Part shown: positions 36,313 to 47,810 of the stretch, in pieces
How the letters are laid out: each line of letters opens with the position of its first letter
How positions within the stretch are numbered: the stretch's first letter is position 1
Assembly (NCBI RefSeq): GCF_035083965.1
Contig: NC_089726.1
Span: 6,701,501-6,765,500 of the forward strand
Source: Branchiostoma lanceolatum
Lineage: Eukaryota; Chordata; Leptocardii; Amphioxiformes; Branchiostomatidae
DNA: 64,000 nt
Direction of reading: 5' to 3'
The notes under the pieces: generated by a model
What the model was told of the DNA's origin: nothing
The model's database searches: none
What the model saw: only the letters and a program-made list of their open reading frames with translations
Translations under genes and position numbers: made by a program

Positions 36313-39300
36313 ATGGGGAGGCAAAACAGACAAACACGGAGATCAACAAGGACGACGGAGCAAAACGGAGGCGGCGGTGAGCTGATTCATGTTGTGCAAA
36401 ACTTTCCCTTTTACTTCGCCCCAAATTATCTACTCTAGTGTAGTATTACTACCTCCATGGCAAATGGAAGATATTTTTTCGTGTGTGTGTGTGTTTCCTT
36501 CCGTTAGTTAACAAGGCCTTCTGATTTTAACCTCCTTCTGGTTAACACGATTACCCTACCATTGGGTACCTGCCTGTGGCACTGGCTGCAAATACACCTG
36601 ATATTATAGCTCAGCTCAGGAAGGGCTGGGTGGACTGTTCTATTTTGGTATGTGTAGGGACCTCAAAAAATTATTAGACTTTGGGCCACCTGGCGGCTTG
36701 TTATAGTACAGCAGCTGATTTTCCGGTTTTTACATCTCGTGTTCTGGACAAGGCATGGCCACGATGTTCGGTGTTGGATGTCAACTAACTTTTACATGTC
36801 ATGAGTATCAAATTCCATTGAGGAATTAAGCTTGGGCATGAATTATGCATATTAGCCTCTTATTTGTAAAATCTGTATCTGTGAATATTTCACCTGCCAT
36901 AGATTATATTTATTACATGTTTCAAAGTCCTTTTATAGAAAACACTGGAATTGAATCTCCTCATTGATTATGCAAATTAAGTCCTAATATGAGTAAGTTA
37001 ATTTTGTATATCTCTGTTTGAATTTTCCTATATTTTTAATGCAAATTAAGTCATGATATGGGTAAGTTGATTTGTGTATCTCTATTGTCATTCCTTTGTT
37101 CACTGTTATTGTCTTTCAAAGATACATGTATAACAAGAACACCTACAGCTGGTAACAAGTGATAATAAATTCATGATGTTTGTTATGTCTGTCCACAGAA
37201 TCAGAACAAAAGTCATTATCAGCTGATGATCACAAGTCTGCAGTTAAGAGAACTTCAGTTGCAGCAGGATCAAGAAACAAAACATCCAGAAAGGTTCCAG
37301 TTGTTGTACTGGAAAACTTGGAAGAGTCCGACTTAATGCCCCATAAAGACCTCTCCAACAAGAGCAAGAAACAAACAAATAAAGTTCATGATGACAAATC
37401 TAGAAACGGAAGTTCTGTTAGCGTTAGGAAGCAGAAGACTGTGACAAATGGTTCTGAGGCGGAAACATGTGTGGCAGGAAAAGGGCGGGGGAAGAGATGT
37501 GCAACAAAATCTTCCAGTGGGGTATCTACACAGATAGGTAAAGAAGACAAAAAAGGGATAACCAACAAGAGGAAAGCGGCAAGGAAGACGAGGGGTCAAG
37601 AAACAGACTGGATTGAAAAGGACGATGATGATGACTTTGATGATGATGGACCAACAACCACAAGGGTCAAAAAGATGAAAACAAATCAAGAACCAGAAAC
37701 AAAACAAGACATTTTAGGGAAAGAAAAGACAAACAGCAAGAAAGGAGCAAGGAAGAAGAGAAGTCAAGAAGCGGACTTGATGGTAAAAGATAATGATGTT
37801 GAAGATGATGGACCAGGAACTTCAAAAGTCAAAAAGATGAAAACAAAAAGTCAAGAATCTGTCAAAGATGCGAAACACCATACAGCAAAAGTTGAAGAAG
37901 AAGAGGCCAGTACTAGTAGTACTAGGGCAGAGATGGCTGATGCACCAACAAGGCATCCAGCGGGACTTAAGGAGACCCATGAGTCCTCAGACAGTGAGTT
38001 TGAATGGGAAGAAGTAGAGGAAATTCAGACAGCCACGAAGAGCCCTGAGAAGAAACTCCAAGACATCAGCATCGAGCTATCAGAAGACGCCATCCCTGGA
38101 TTGTTCAAAAAGAAGAAGAAGCAGTTTGATTGGAGCGGTTACATCAAACGACAGATTCGAAGGATTAGTAAAGAGCAGAGAGAGAGCCTTCACAAAGCGC
38201 ACCTGTTAACACTGCTGGCCTGTGCACTGTACAGGAGTAGGGTATGTAACGACACAGACTTGGCAGGCCTGGCTTTGTCTCTGACACCGCCGGAAATCGT
38301 TCGCAGAAGAAGGTGGGATCTTGGCTTCTTGAGCAAAGTGGTCAAGTGGTTCCGGTCCAAATTCCCATTGGTTTTAGATGAGGAGGAAGAATGTGAAGAC
38401 AACAGTAACTGTGCGGTAGCAACGCTTGGAAGGAGACTACAGGAAGGGACGGTGAGATCTGAGAACGAGCTGGTCTGGCTGTTAATCGTGGTCCTGAGGA
38501 TGTTACAGCTGGACACACGACTGGTCATCTCCTTACAGGTGAGTATTAGATTCAATGTCACAAGAGTGATACATACATGTAGTAGGGATGTCCCTGTAGC
38601 TCAACTGTTAGCAGCCTCACAGTTGAGCTCCTGGTTCCAATTAGTTGATAGCTTGGAGACCTCGGTTCAATCCTAGGCAGGGCATCTCGGTTGGGGTGCA
38701 CTCATCTTTCGCAAGGGACATAAAATGGGGATCCTGTGTTTGAGGAGGTGCCTCCAGCACGGGAAGGGCTGAGCGACCACTCCCTGTAAAAAATATACAA
38801 AATGTACCCTATATTGAAAGAGCAAGGAAACTTGCTGCCCTATGTGCCACTAGGCACTACAAGGTGAATAGTTAAAGTTCATTTATCTCTTGCAGCATTC
38901 TTAAATGTATATGTTTCTTTTGTGTTGTTGGACGTTTACAGCCTATCCCTCTAAAAGAGTCATCCCCATCAAAGTCCAAGCGGAATACGTCTGCACAAAA
39001 GAAGACATCAAAGTCTGCACCAAAGTCCAGAGGAGGCACTTCAAAAACTCAAGCTTCTAAGTCTGCGAAGCAGACTAAAAATGCAAAACAAGCCAAGCCA
39101 GGGAAAAGAAGAAAAATGACTGAATCTTCAGATGACTCGAGCACGGAACGTTCGTCAGGGAAGACATCCGATCCGCCTTCAAGGAGGCAGCAGAAAACAA
39201 AGAATTCAAGACCAAGGAGACGTGCATCCAAGACAAAGCCAATGGTCGAAGTGTCAGAATCTGACAATGAAGAGAGCGATGATTCAGACTATGTTCCTGA

Positions 39301-42300
39301 ATCCAGTACAGATGTGAAGGATTCTTCATCTAGAGAGTCTGACGTGTTGAAAGTCGAAGAGATAAGCATTTCATCAGACGACAGCGATCTTGAAATCATC
39401 GACGTATCGAAACTCAGGACCAAGAAGAAACCAGGCAAGCCAAACCAGCAGCCTAGCAGAAAGATCATCTCTGAAGATTCAGACGAAAGCGTGGTAGAAC
39501 TGACCGGTGAAGATTCAGAAATCTGTAACGAGTGGGTAGAGGTGTACTTAGCAGATGAGGAGAGATGGGTGACAGTGGATGTGGTCAGTGGTCTGGTGGA
39601 CAGGCCAGAGGTGTTGGAACAGCGGGTGACCCGACCGATGGCGTACGTCGTTGGGGTGGACACTGAAGGCAGCGTGAAGGACGTTACCAAGCGTTACGCG
39701 GCGGGATGGATGACGTCTACACGCCTGCTGAGGGAGGATCGGTGGGGCACTTGGTGGACAGATACGCTCGGACTGTACTCATCGTCTGATAAGGACAGGT
39801 ACGTATATCAGCAATGAATTAATCTTCATTTAGCCAAACTTTTTATCTATTATCGAAATACGAAAGGAAAAGCATCCAGGGATTCATCTAAATCAGGAAA
39901 GAGGGGCGCTGCGCCCTCTTGTTTCAGCCCAGCACCCTCTTGTGGAATTCAGATTCTAGCTTAATATCCAGCATACAGCCTTCACTCAACAATCAATTCT
40001 TCCATAAATAGATAGAATTCGCTCCCTTGCCTGTGTGTGCTCCCTCTTATTAAATTTTTATAGAAAAAGCCCTGCGCTATCTAATTACTTAAACAAAAAG
40101 CATCTATTAGCTTACAGGTCTGAACTCAAAATAGCCAACAGGAAAAACAAATTGATGGTACACAATATCAGATGGGTGGAATTGTGCTGATGCTACCACA
40201 ATCAAAATGTGCAAGTCAACGAGTAACATTCTTACTCAAGTGAAATTAAATTGCAAAAGCAATGGCTGACTTTAAAACGCCAAAAACTAGGACTAAAGTA
40301 ATTTTGACCTGTCATTTCTCGACTTACTCAAAATTCCATACAAAATGTACAATCTTGCCGCCACACTTTCCCTGACTGATGTTCATGACTTCCTGTTCTT
40401 ATTCAGGAGCAAGAAGGAAGACATTGAGCTACACAGCAAACTTCTGCAGAAGCCTCTTCCAACCACCATAGGGGAATTCAAGGACCACCCTTTGTACGCC
40501 CTGCGGAGGCACCTGCTGAAGTATGATGCTATCTACCCAGAGACTGCAGCTGTGCTGGGATACTGCAAGGGAGAGCCTGTCTATGCAAGGTGCTGTGAAA
40601 TCAAATTTACACTCACAGGGTGTCCCAGAAAAATGTCCAGAAAGACACCTGTACCCAAGTAATTATAAACCCCATTAACATTAGCTCCTAAAACAACAGC
40701 TTATTGATTCATTAGCATACAACCTTGTCTTAACTTACTTTTCTATTGAACCATCTGAAATTGTCTTCACTTCATTAACATGTCTATTCAGAGTTTTGGT
40801 ATAAAACCTAGTTCTACCAGATCTTTCTTTAGTCACTGACGAAAGATAGCAGATGCTATCTGAAACGAATACTACCCGGAATGGATGGGTAGGGTCTACA
40901 TGGGATTAGTTAGTATCATTTTGTTTCACAAAATACTTACTACATGTAATTCACCACAAGTGGAATTCTGCATAGAGTTGACTGTATTCATTGATACATA
41001 ACCTACTATTGGAAAATAACAACACTTCTGCAGTTTAGTGCTTCTTTAAGATCTCGAGATAGATGGACAACATCAATGAAGAAGACAGACTAACAGACTA
41101 ACAAATGTTTTACTGACCTGTACAGGGAGTGTGTTCACCAGCTTCACACCCGTGACAAGTGGCTACAGGAGGCACGAGTGGTCAGATCAGGGGAGGTGCC
41201 GTACAAGATGGTCAAACACAACAACCCCAACTGGCTGAAGAGGAAGATGGAACGCCAAGGAATTTTTACAACTGGAAACGCTGATGAACCGACTGTAGCT
41301 CTGTTTGTACTTGCACTTTCTTTTGTTCTTTTGCAACCCCTACAAATTATACATGTACAGTACTAGCATTGGGTTGTTTATTTGTTGGTTGGTTGGTTGG
41401 TGTGTATAGTACTAGTACACTTATCATTGCTTTCAATTACCTACATGTCTGTATGTCTACTGCTTTGTGATTTTTACACTTTTAACACATTTTCAGGTTT
41501 TAATCCACGATTGGTTTGTCTGGGAGACTGTACATGTACATGTGGGAGTGTCTGTGGAAGAAGTCATAAATTTATGAGCCCTCTAGCAATTTCCATCCAA
41601 ATTGCAGTCAATGTTTATTGTTGAATTTTCTCTGTTTACTTTCCATTTGTACAGGTGGCAGACTGAGGACTACATGCCGCCTCTAGCTGTGGACGGTAAG
41701 GTGCCCAGGAACGACTATGGCAATGTGGACCTGTACCTTCCCTGCATGCTGCCACAGGGCACTGTGCATCTACAGATCCCAGGTAAGACCAGACAAAACC
41801 AGTTCTAACAAGAGTCCGTAGGACACAAATCTCCTTAATGTAATTATGGTGCTTGCTGTGTGGGCTTAAGTGTTCGGTACCCTCTTTACCAGGAATAATA
41901 AATTCAATAATAAGATCATCAGCAATGGTTCATAACATTTTATTTCATATTACAAAGTAAGTGACAATGAGTAACTTACTGCTTAAGTAACTATTTTTGG
42001 AGTAACTAACAAAGATTTCCCCTCCCACCATTTTGTCCTACTAGGACTAGAGCGTGTTGCGAGGAAGCTGGACATTGACTGTGCCCCAGCTGTGGTTGGG
42101 TTTGACTTCCACAGTGGCTGGTCACATCCGGTCAAAGATGGCTACATAGTGTGTGAGGAGCATAAGGTATGTAACTGGTTTGATTTTCATGAATGTTTAG
42201 AGTTTCCATTTTGGCATCATGTTTGTGTTATACCACTAACACAGAGACATGTACAAAACATTCATTATCATAAAGCCAGAAGGGATTGATCAATCATACA

Positions 42301-43503
42301 TGTTTTTATGTCATACCTGGGCCACAATAACGTTTGATACTTATGTTCCGGACCTGTCAGCATGGTACAGTGCCCCATGGAATCCTACCCGCAATCTGGT
42401 TGGTACCTCAGGTGACCGTGTTGTATTGTATGTGTACACTTCATGTGGTGACATTAGGCCTTCTCAATTCCTACAAGCCACCTCACAGTTAATATCATGG
42501 TGGTTATAGGAGCCCAGCAGGCCATGATTGTCACCATATACACCTCAGGTCAGGGCATTAACCCATAGCTTTGTCTGATGGTACACATGAACATGCACAT
42601 CTTCCAGGGCCTGCTGATAGCGGCATGGGAAGAAGACAGGCAGAACAGAGAGCAGAAAGTGAAAGAGAAGCGAGAGAAGAGATCCTTGGACAACTGGAGA
42701 AAGTTAACAAAGGCCTTGCTGATCAGTCAGCGTTTAAAAAGAAGATTCCAGGTACATTGATTACGCTTTATTTAAGTTATAGCATTAGTAACTTCATTTT
42801 CCACTTTACTTGTTTCTAAGATCTAATCTTAAAAGCAATTATATTAAATGTGTGCACGAATAGTTGACTTGTTCATGAATGTTTAACCATGACAATGTAA
42901 TTCTCTACTTGCTTGGAGCCAAAAAACGACCTTGACTTGACTTATGTTGGGTGCCATTCTTCATCTGTCACCCGAACCTCCATGGCCGCCCAGAAGTTCC
43001 TGTCCTAATCTTAAGCAATTATCCCATAGGAACGCATACTTGATGTCTGGACTATTCCCATCATGCCCACTTATGGGTCTGCATGGGGGAAACTAATTAG
43101 TTACTGGATTAGAAATGGTTCATTTCCTTGTTAATCTGTGTCGAAATTGTACAAAATTTGTTGTACAGATTTTGTATTAATAAAAAAAGTGGTCTTAAAG
43201 AAAATAACACCTGCTTCTGGGGTCCCCCTTTAAAATGCCTGAAGTTTTAACAGTTGTGTCAATTATGTGTTACAGATCCAGAATGAGTCCAAGGTCAAAT
43301 CATCGGAGGAAGGGGAGGACATCGATGATGATGATGATGATGATGACAATGGTGACGAGACTTCTGACCGTGCTGTTGATGTTGAGAAGTCCTGGCCGAG
43401 AAGAGACTTTGGTCAGGAGGCTACCAGTTCTAAAACCCATCGGTCCAGAGGAAAGAAGGGACAAAAGGAGGATGCTCATTTATTCCCATTTGAGAAGTTA
43501 TAA
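36313..43503 (+). CDS. XPC: XPC, DNA damage recognition protein of nucleotide excision repair
   Basis: Exons: 36313-36376, 37199-38538, 38942-39798, 40407-40589, 41126-41306, 41655-41782, 42045-42166, 42608-42751 and 43276-43503. All are GT-AG; phases agree except between 41306 and 41655, where one or two bases, or a micro-exon, are unresolved. The product is about 1080 residues against 940 in human; the excess is in two Lys/Ser/Asp-rich disordered stretches. The first part of the Rad4-type transglutaminase fold is at the end of exon 2 ([17 protein letters not shown]). Its second part is in exon 3 ([34 protein letters not shown]). BHD1 ([20 protein letters not shown]), BHD2 and BHD3 ([36 protein letters not shown]) follow. 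The C-terminus HLFPFEKL is like the human end. XPC finds distorted DNA together with RAD23 and centrin and loads TFIIH. AATAAA at 43886-43891. Confidence 0.96.
36536..36640 (+). repeat. Repeat 'tgggtacctgcctgtggcac', copy 2
   Basis: This matches 35880-35945 almost exactly over about 60 bp and then continues with tagctcagctcaggaagggc. The two copies flank XPC exon 1, about 650 bp apart in the same direction. Confidence 0.7.
38580..38880 (+). repeat. tRNA-derived SINE
   Basis: The A box is TGTAGCTCAACTGTTAGCAG and the B box is TCGGTTCAATCCTAGGC. The body includes tgaggaggtgcctccagcac and ends near ctacaaggtgaatagttaaa. It lies in the XPC intron after the large second exon. Confidence 0.8.
40785..40905 (+). 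repeat. GAAAC-core repeat, type 2, copy 1
   Basis: CTGACGA at 40836-40842 is followed by a perfect 7-bp stem AGATAGC/GCTATCT (40844-40850, 40855-40861) with loop AGAT, then GAAACG. The upstream block ttggtataaaacctagttct matches copy 2. It lies in an XPC intron. Confidence 0.8.
42303..42450 (+). repeat. Degenerate fragment of the 59.5-kb foldback family
   Basis: The words ttatgtcatacctgggcc, acgttt..atac and gttccggacc occur in the same order as at 59509-59570, and accgtgttgtattgta follows. It lies in the XPC intron before exon 42608. Confidence 0.55.
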
Positions 43504-44614
43504 AAAAGGTGGCCTTGCAGATGGGTACCAGGCCAAGTCAGAAACAGAGTTGGCACTTTAGTTTTGTGATGTAGTGGCATAGTCAGCTCTTGTGTACAAA
43601 CTTTGATTAGAAGATCATGACATATATTAAATATGGGATCATTGTGAAGGGTGATAAATAAGCTTTCCGATGATAAAGTAAAAGGAAAGGAAAGTGATCT
43701 TGATCCAGTTTAGCTCACCGAAGAGCTTATATTCCACTAGTATGGAGCAATGGAGATGCATGATTCATTGATTGATAAAATGCAAGTTTCCCACCTTTTT
43801 TGTGTTGATCATTCCCTTATTAATTCAATATCAAGAATCATTTTTACATGGTTGTGGCCAAAACGCTTTCATACTTCTTACTGACAATAAACTCGACCTG
43901 CTTGTAACTGTATGTTCAATTGTTACTGTTCTATGTATTTGCTCACCTTTGGTTGAAGAAGATACAGGCAATTTGAATCTTTGAATAATAATTTCCAGTT
44001 GTGTTCATCCCTACTGGTAGTATTTGTGATATTAAAATCCAGCAAAAATCAGAGTTGCAGAAGTCATTTAATGATCATTTTGCATTGCACTTACATTGTA
44101 TCGATCATACATTCAACAGTTGGAGGCTGATGAAGGCATTACTTTTGTTTTACCACATTAAACACAGTCATACAAATATCTTTGATCCAAGTAAGGCCAC
44201 ACTGACTTGATTTGATGGTAGATGACATAAACATACACAAGGATGTTTGTTCCTTTTCAAATCATGACTTTTTCAATAATTATCATGGTTGTAAGTACTG
44301 GAAAAATCATTACAAAAATGTCAGAGAATATGTCAAAACATTCAGATCTGAAACAAGACAACCTACATGTACCTCCAGTCCTGAAGAATAAGGAGTACAT
44401 GATTTCTTGTTTTAATTTTTTTGTTTTATACCATGTTTTCAAAATAATTTTTGTTTCTTTTGCCCATCACAACCTTTTTTTCACCCGCTCTTGTCAGGTT
44501 TGGTGTGCAGAGGATGTCATCTTTAATCAGAAATCAAGTCAGTGTGGCGTAATGGATCAGAGTTGGACAAGTCAACCTTGACTACAAAGTGAGTTCTGTT
44601 CTATCCGCAACTGG

Positions 44615-44745
44615 TAGCCTATACCAGGCTCCGTGGAGGCCATATTGGACCCTCTCTCCGTAGCCGACTCCCTTAGCATGCTATTCACTCTATTTGGCCA
44701 ATTTGTACTATTTTTCCAGCCATCCGCGGAGCCTGGTAGAGGCTA
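44615..44745. mobile_element. Short TIR element (TAGCCT...AGGCTA)
   Basis: The left end tagcctataccaggctccg and the right end cggagcctggtagaggcta are inverted repeats of about 19 bp. Flanks carry CAACTGG on both sides (44608-44614 and 44748-44754), a plausible 7-8-bp target duplication. Confidence 0.65.
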
Positions 44746-45979
44746 CACAACTGGTACAGATTATGGAAAGGTCAGACGCTTGAATATGATGTGGTCAGTA
44801 TGGGCAGGTATCACATGAAGGTCATGCACGGTTGTAATTTGAGCCAGCCACGTTGTCGTTCGCTGGGCGTCTATGGGTAAAACTTTAGGGACCAAGAAAA
44901 AGCAATCATCATGCCTAAGTGGCCAGCTTGGAGAGCTTGTTGCTCGGGCAGGTTTGACTGTATTTCATGATCACCCCAGTCCGAAATTTAATGTTCCAAA
45001 TTTGAGCCCCCCACAGGCAGGACATTTAATGCAGCCCCAAACAACAAAAGTTGAATCCAGTTGACCTAATAGCCAAACATTATAGCAAGTGTTGTCTCTG
45101 TCAAAAAGAAATGTGATTGTATCTAATAATAAGGAGTAACATACACAATGTAGTTTGACCAAAGTTCAGACATACAGTTACTTGGTGCTCTGTGATACAT
45201 GAACACAATAATGTAAATGACTGGAGGAATGTTACAATGTTGTGTTGATTGTATTTGCTGCTGTCAATATTTTTTTCTGAAATGGGGATTGATTTACATG
45301 TACAAAACATAAGTAAAATCTCAAGAGGTAATGAGAGGCACTTGTTATCTAACATGGTCCACATAGTACTTTGTATTCTGTAATTCCTGTTGAACTACAT
45401 GTATGCCTACATACACACACACATCAATTAATAACGTTGTGAAATAAAAAAAGTACATACACACCATAGAAGCAGGTAATAAATACCTTTAGTTTGTTGT
45501 ACTAACAAGTATGTTGGATGTGACCAGTCAAGTACATATAATTCTGGTTGGATGCCGGTAGGTGATGGCCTAGCAAACAATGTGTTGATTTGGTATGCAC
45601 TTAAAAGAGATCTCTAGCAGTGTCAGGGATTGTAGGATACTGTCTGTGCTTTCTGCCCATGGCCATGCTATCCTGGTCCACTATATATATTTACCAGAAA
45701 ACACCGAAATACGATATTATGTACATCGAAGGGGTTAAAATGTAGCTCAGGTATTGGATATTGGTACAATCCTGTGATGCAAGTCAAGGTTAACTATCAT
45801 TGGAGCGACATTCCAAAACATAAGAATGCTTATTGGCTAGGTACATGTATCAACTCTTGGTTATATTGAAGAAACCAATCATTCCTTTGTCTCATTACCT
45901 TCGCCAAAATTGCAACTACATTTCCTTGGCCATTTGCTGATTTGTGAACAGAATACTAGTAACATACATTTGTATTTTT

Positions 45980-46115
45980 TCAGAGATCTGGTATAAAACC
46001 AGGTTTCCCGGTCCTTTCCTTAGTCACTGACAAAAGACAGCGGATGCTGTCTGAAACGTCAGTTTCAAAATTTTATCCAGTTGCTTGAGTAGCTATTTTT
46101 GGAGAATAACTGTGT
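45980..46115 (+). repeat. GAAAC-core repeat, type 2, copy 2
   Basis: The order is ctggtataaaaccagg, then tagtcaCTGACAA, a perfect stem AGACAGC/GCTGTCT with loop GGAT (46035-46052), GAAACGTCAG, and ttttatccagttgcttgagt. Compared with copy 1 the stem has changed on both sides (AGATAGC to AGACAGC with GCTATCT to GCTGTCT). Confidence 0.8.
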
Positions 46116-47810
46116 GTTTATATTGATATTAAATGATTTTTAAGGTTTCTTCCAATGACAGTGATGAAATTTTGGAGTCATTTTGGGCGTTATATTTTCA
46201 ATAAAAGCAAAACTCCTTGTGTTTAGCAATGAAAATCTAATACACATGACCAATGTAAATTACTTAATATTAGTAACCCTTTGTCTATCTGTACACATCA
46301 TGTACACCCCTTGGCATCAAATATAAAACTAACTTTTTGGGGCCCTGTCTCTACACAATCCACTCCTTTTTGTGTTGGAGATTACAGTTGAACTTTGTTT
46401 CAGAATGACTTCTACTAGCACTAACTTTCAAGTGATGATGAACAATAGATTGACAGAATCTCGTGTAGTTTGTTTTCCAACCTCTTTTTCCTGCTTTACT
46501 CCACACAACGTAAGTGAAAATTGGCATACATACACATGTACATACATGTATAGTGCAATAAAAACATAATGACACAGAAAAATGATTGTTACTACTTGTA
46601 TTGACAAATAAATAACAAATGAATACACAGAGCGGACCGGTTTGGACTGATACAACACGCAAGAACACTGAAAAGTGAAAGCTGTGGACTGGTCTTTGAG
46701 CCAGAAAAAAAGTAAAAATACCATGAAATTATGTCTTATAACACATTGCTATCTAGACATCCTATCAAAACTCTACTACAGCTGGCAATGTAAGATGAAA
46801 AAAATAACACTGAATCAAATCAGATAATAGCCTAAATTCATATTCTTTCTGTAACAGTCGGCACAGTTTTAGGTCAACAATGAAATGTGCGATGAAAAAT
46901 CATACAAGTTTACCATGAGGTACTGAGTGGAATCACAACCACCCCTATAGTTCATACTTCTCAATATCAATATAAAAAAACAAACACGCTTATGTGTCCA
47001 TCATTGTTTGGAGTTGTCGCTTAAATTGCTGAAGCGCGTGTCTTAAAGATTTACATCATCTTATCATTTATCTATACTGTACTGACTGTACACTTTATTG
47101 AGATTCATTTGTTTCAGTTTCTGTAGACAATTTAACTGCATGATTTAAATGTCAAACTTGTGCTATCTGACAAAAGTTACTGCAGCTTTGGGTGCTTAAC
47201 TATCTACAACATCTTCATTATGAATCATCAATAACAATGATTATGGAACTTATATATTAATTCAAATAAATTATGGCTACTACTTCATTGATTCTGTTCC
47301 ATTTTACTGCAATTAGATTTAATTAGACGGCATAAATACCACAATGGTGCATAATAGAATAATACATTTCCACCTCCGATAATCAAAAATTCTTAAAACT
47401 GCCTGAAAACTGCGAATTTTGGAAGACTTCGCACACTAACGCTAGGACAGCATTGTCTTTAGAATACCACATAACGATAAACCACATTTACATTGTTTGT
47501 GCACATTGGAGTAAGACTAAGTGCAATACTGAAGACAAGTTGTAAGTCTACCTTACATTCAACCGAAGACATCCCACTATAAAGCAAGTCTAAAATCTTA
47601 ATGCGTAGCAACATCTGGATACACCTTACACAAACCAGAATGTAGTTGGCTTCTGAATGATTGTCAGTTTCTTTAATTAAACTCACAACACACTTTTCTA
47701 GTCACTAACTAGAGTCACATTTCAGCACTATATGTTGTTCATTTCAAACATGATAGTTGTTAATAGTTGCCTATCCTGAGGAATTTGGAGAAATGAGAAA
47801 AAAAAGACCT

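Larger units (their letters stand above)
43504..47810. other. Spacer between XPC and the NACHT-LRR gene
   Basis: XPC probably ends just after the AATAAA at 43886. The rest is AT-rich, without recognisable exons. It holds a foldback element at 44615-44745 and a type 2 GAAAC-core repeat at 45980-46115. Confidence 0.6.
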
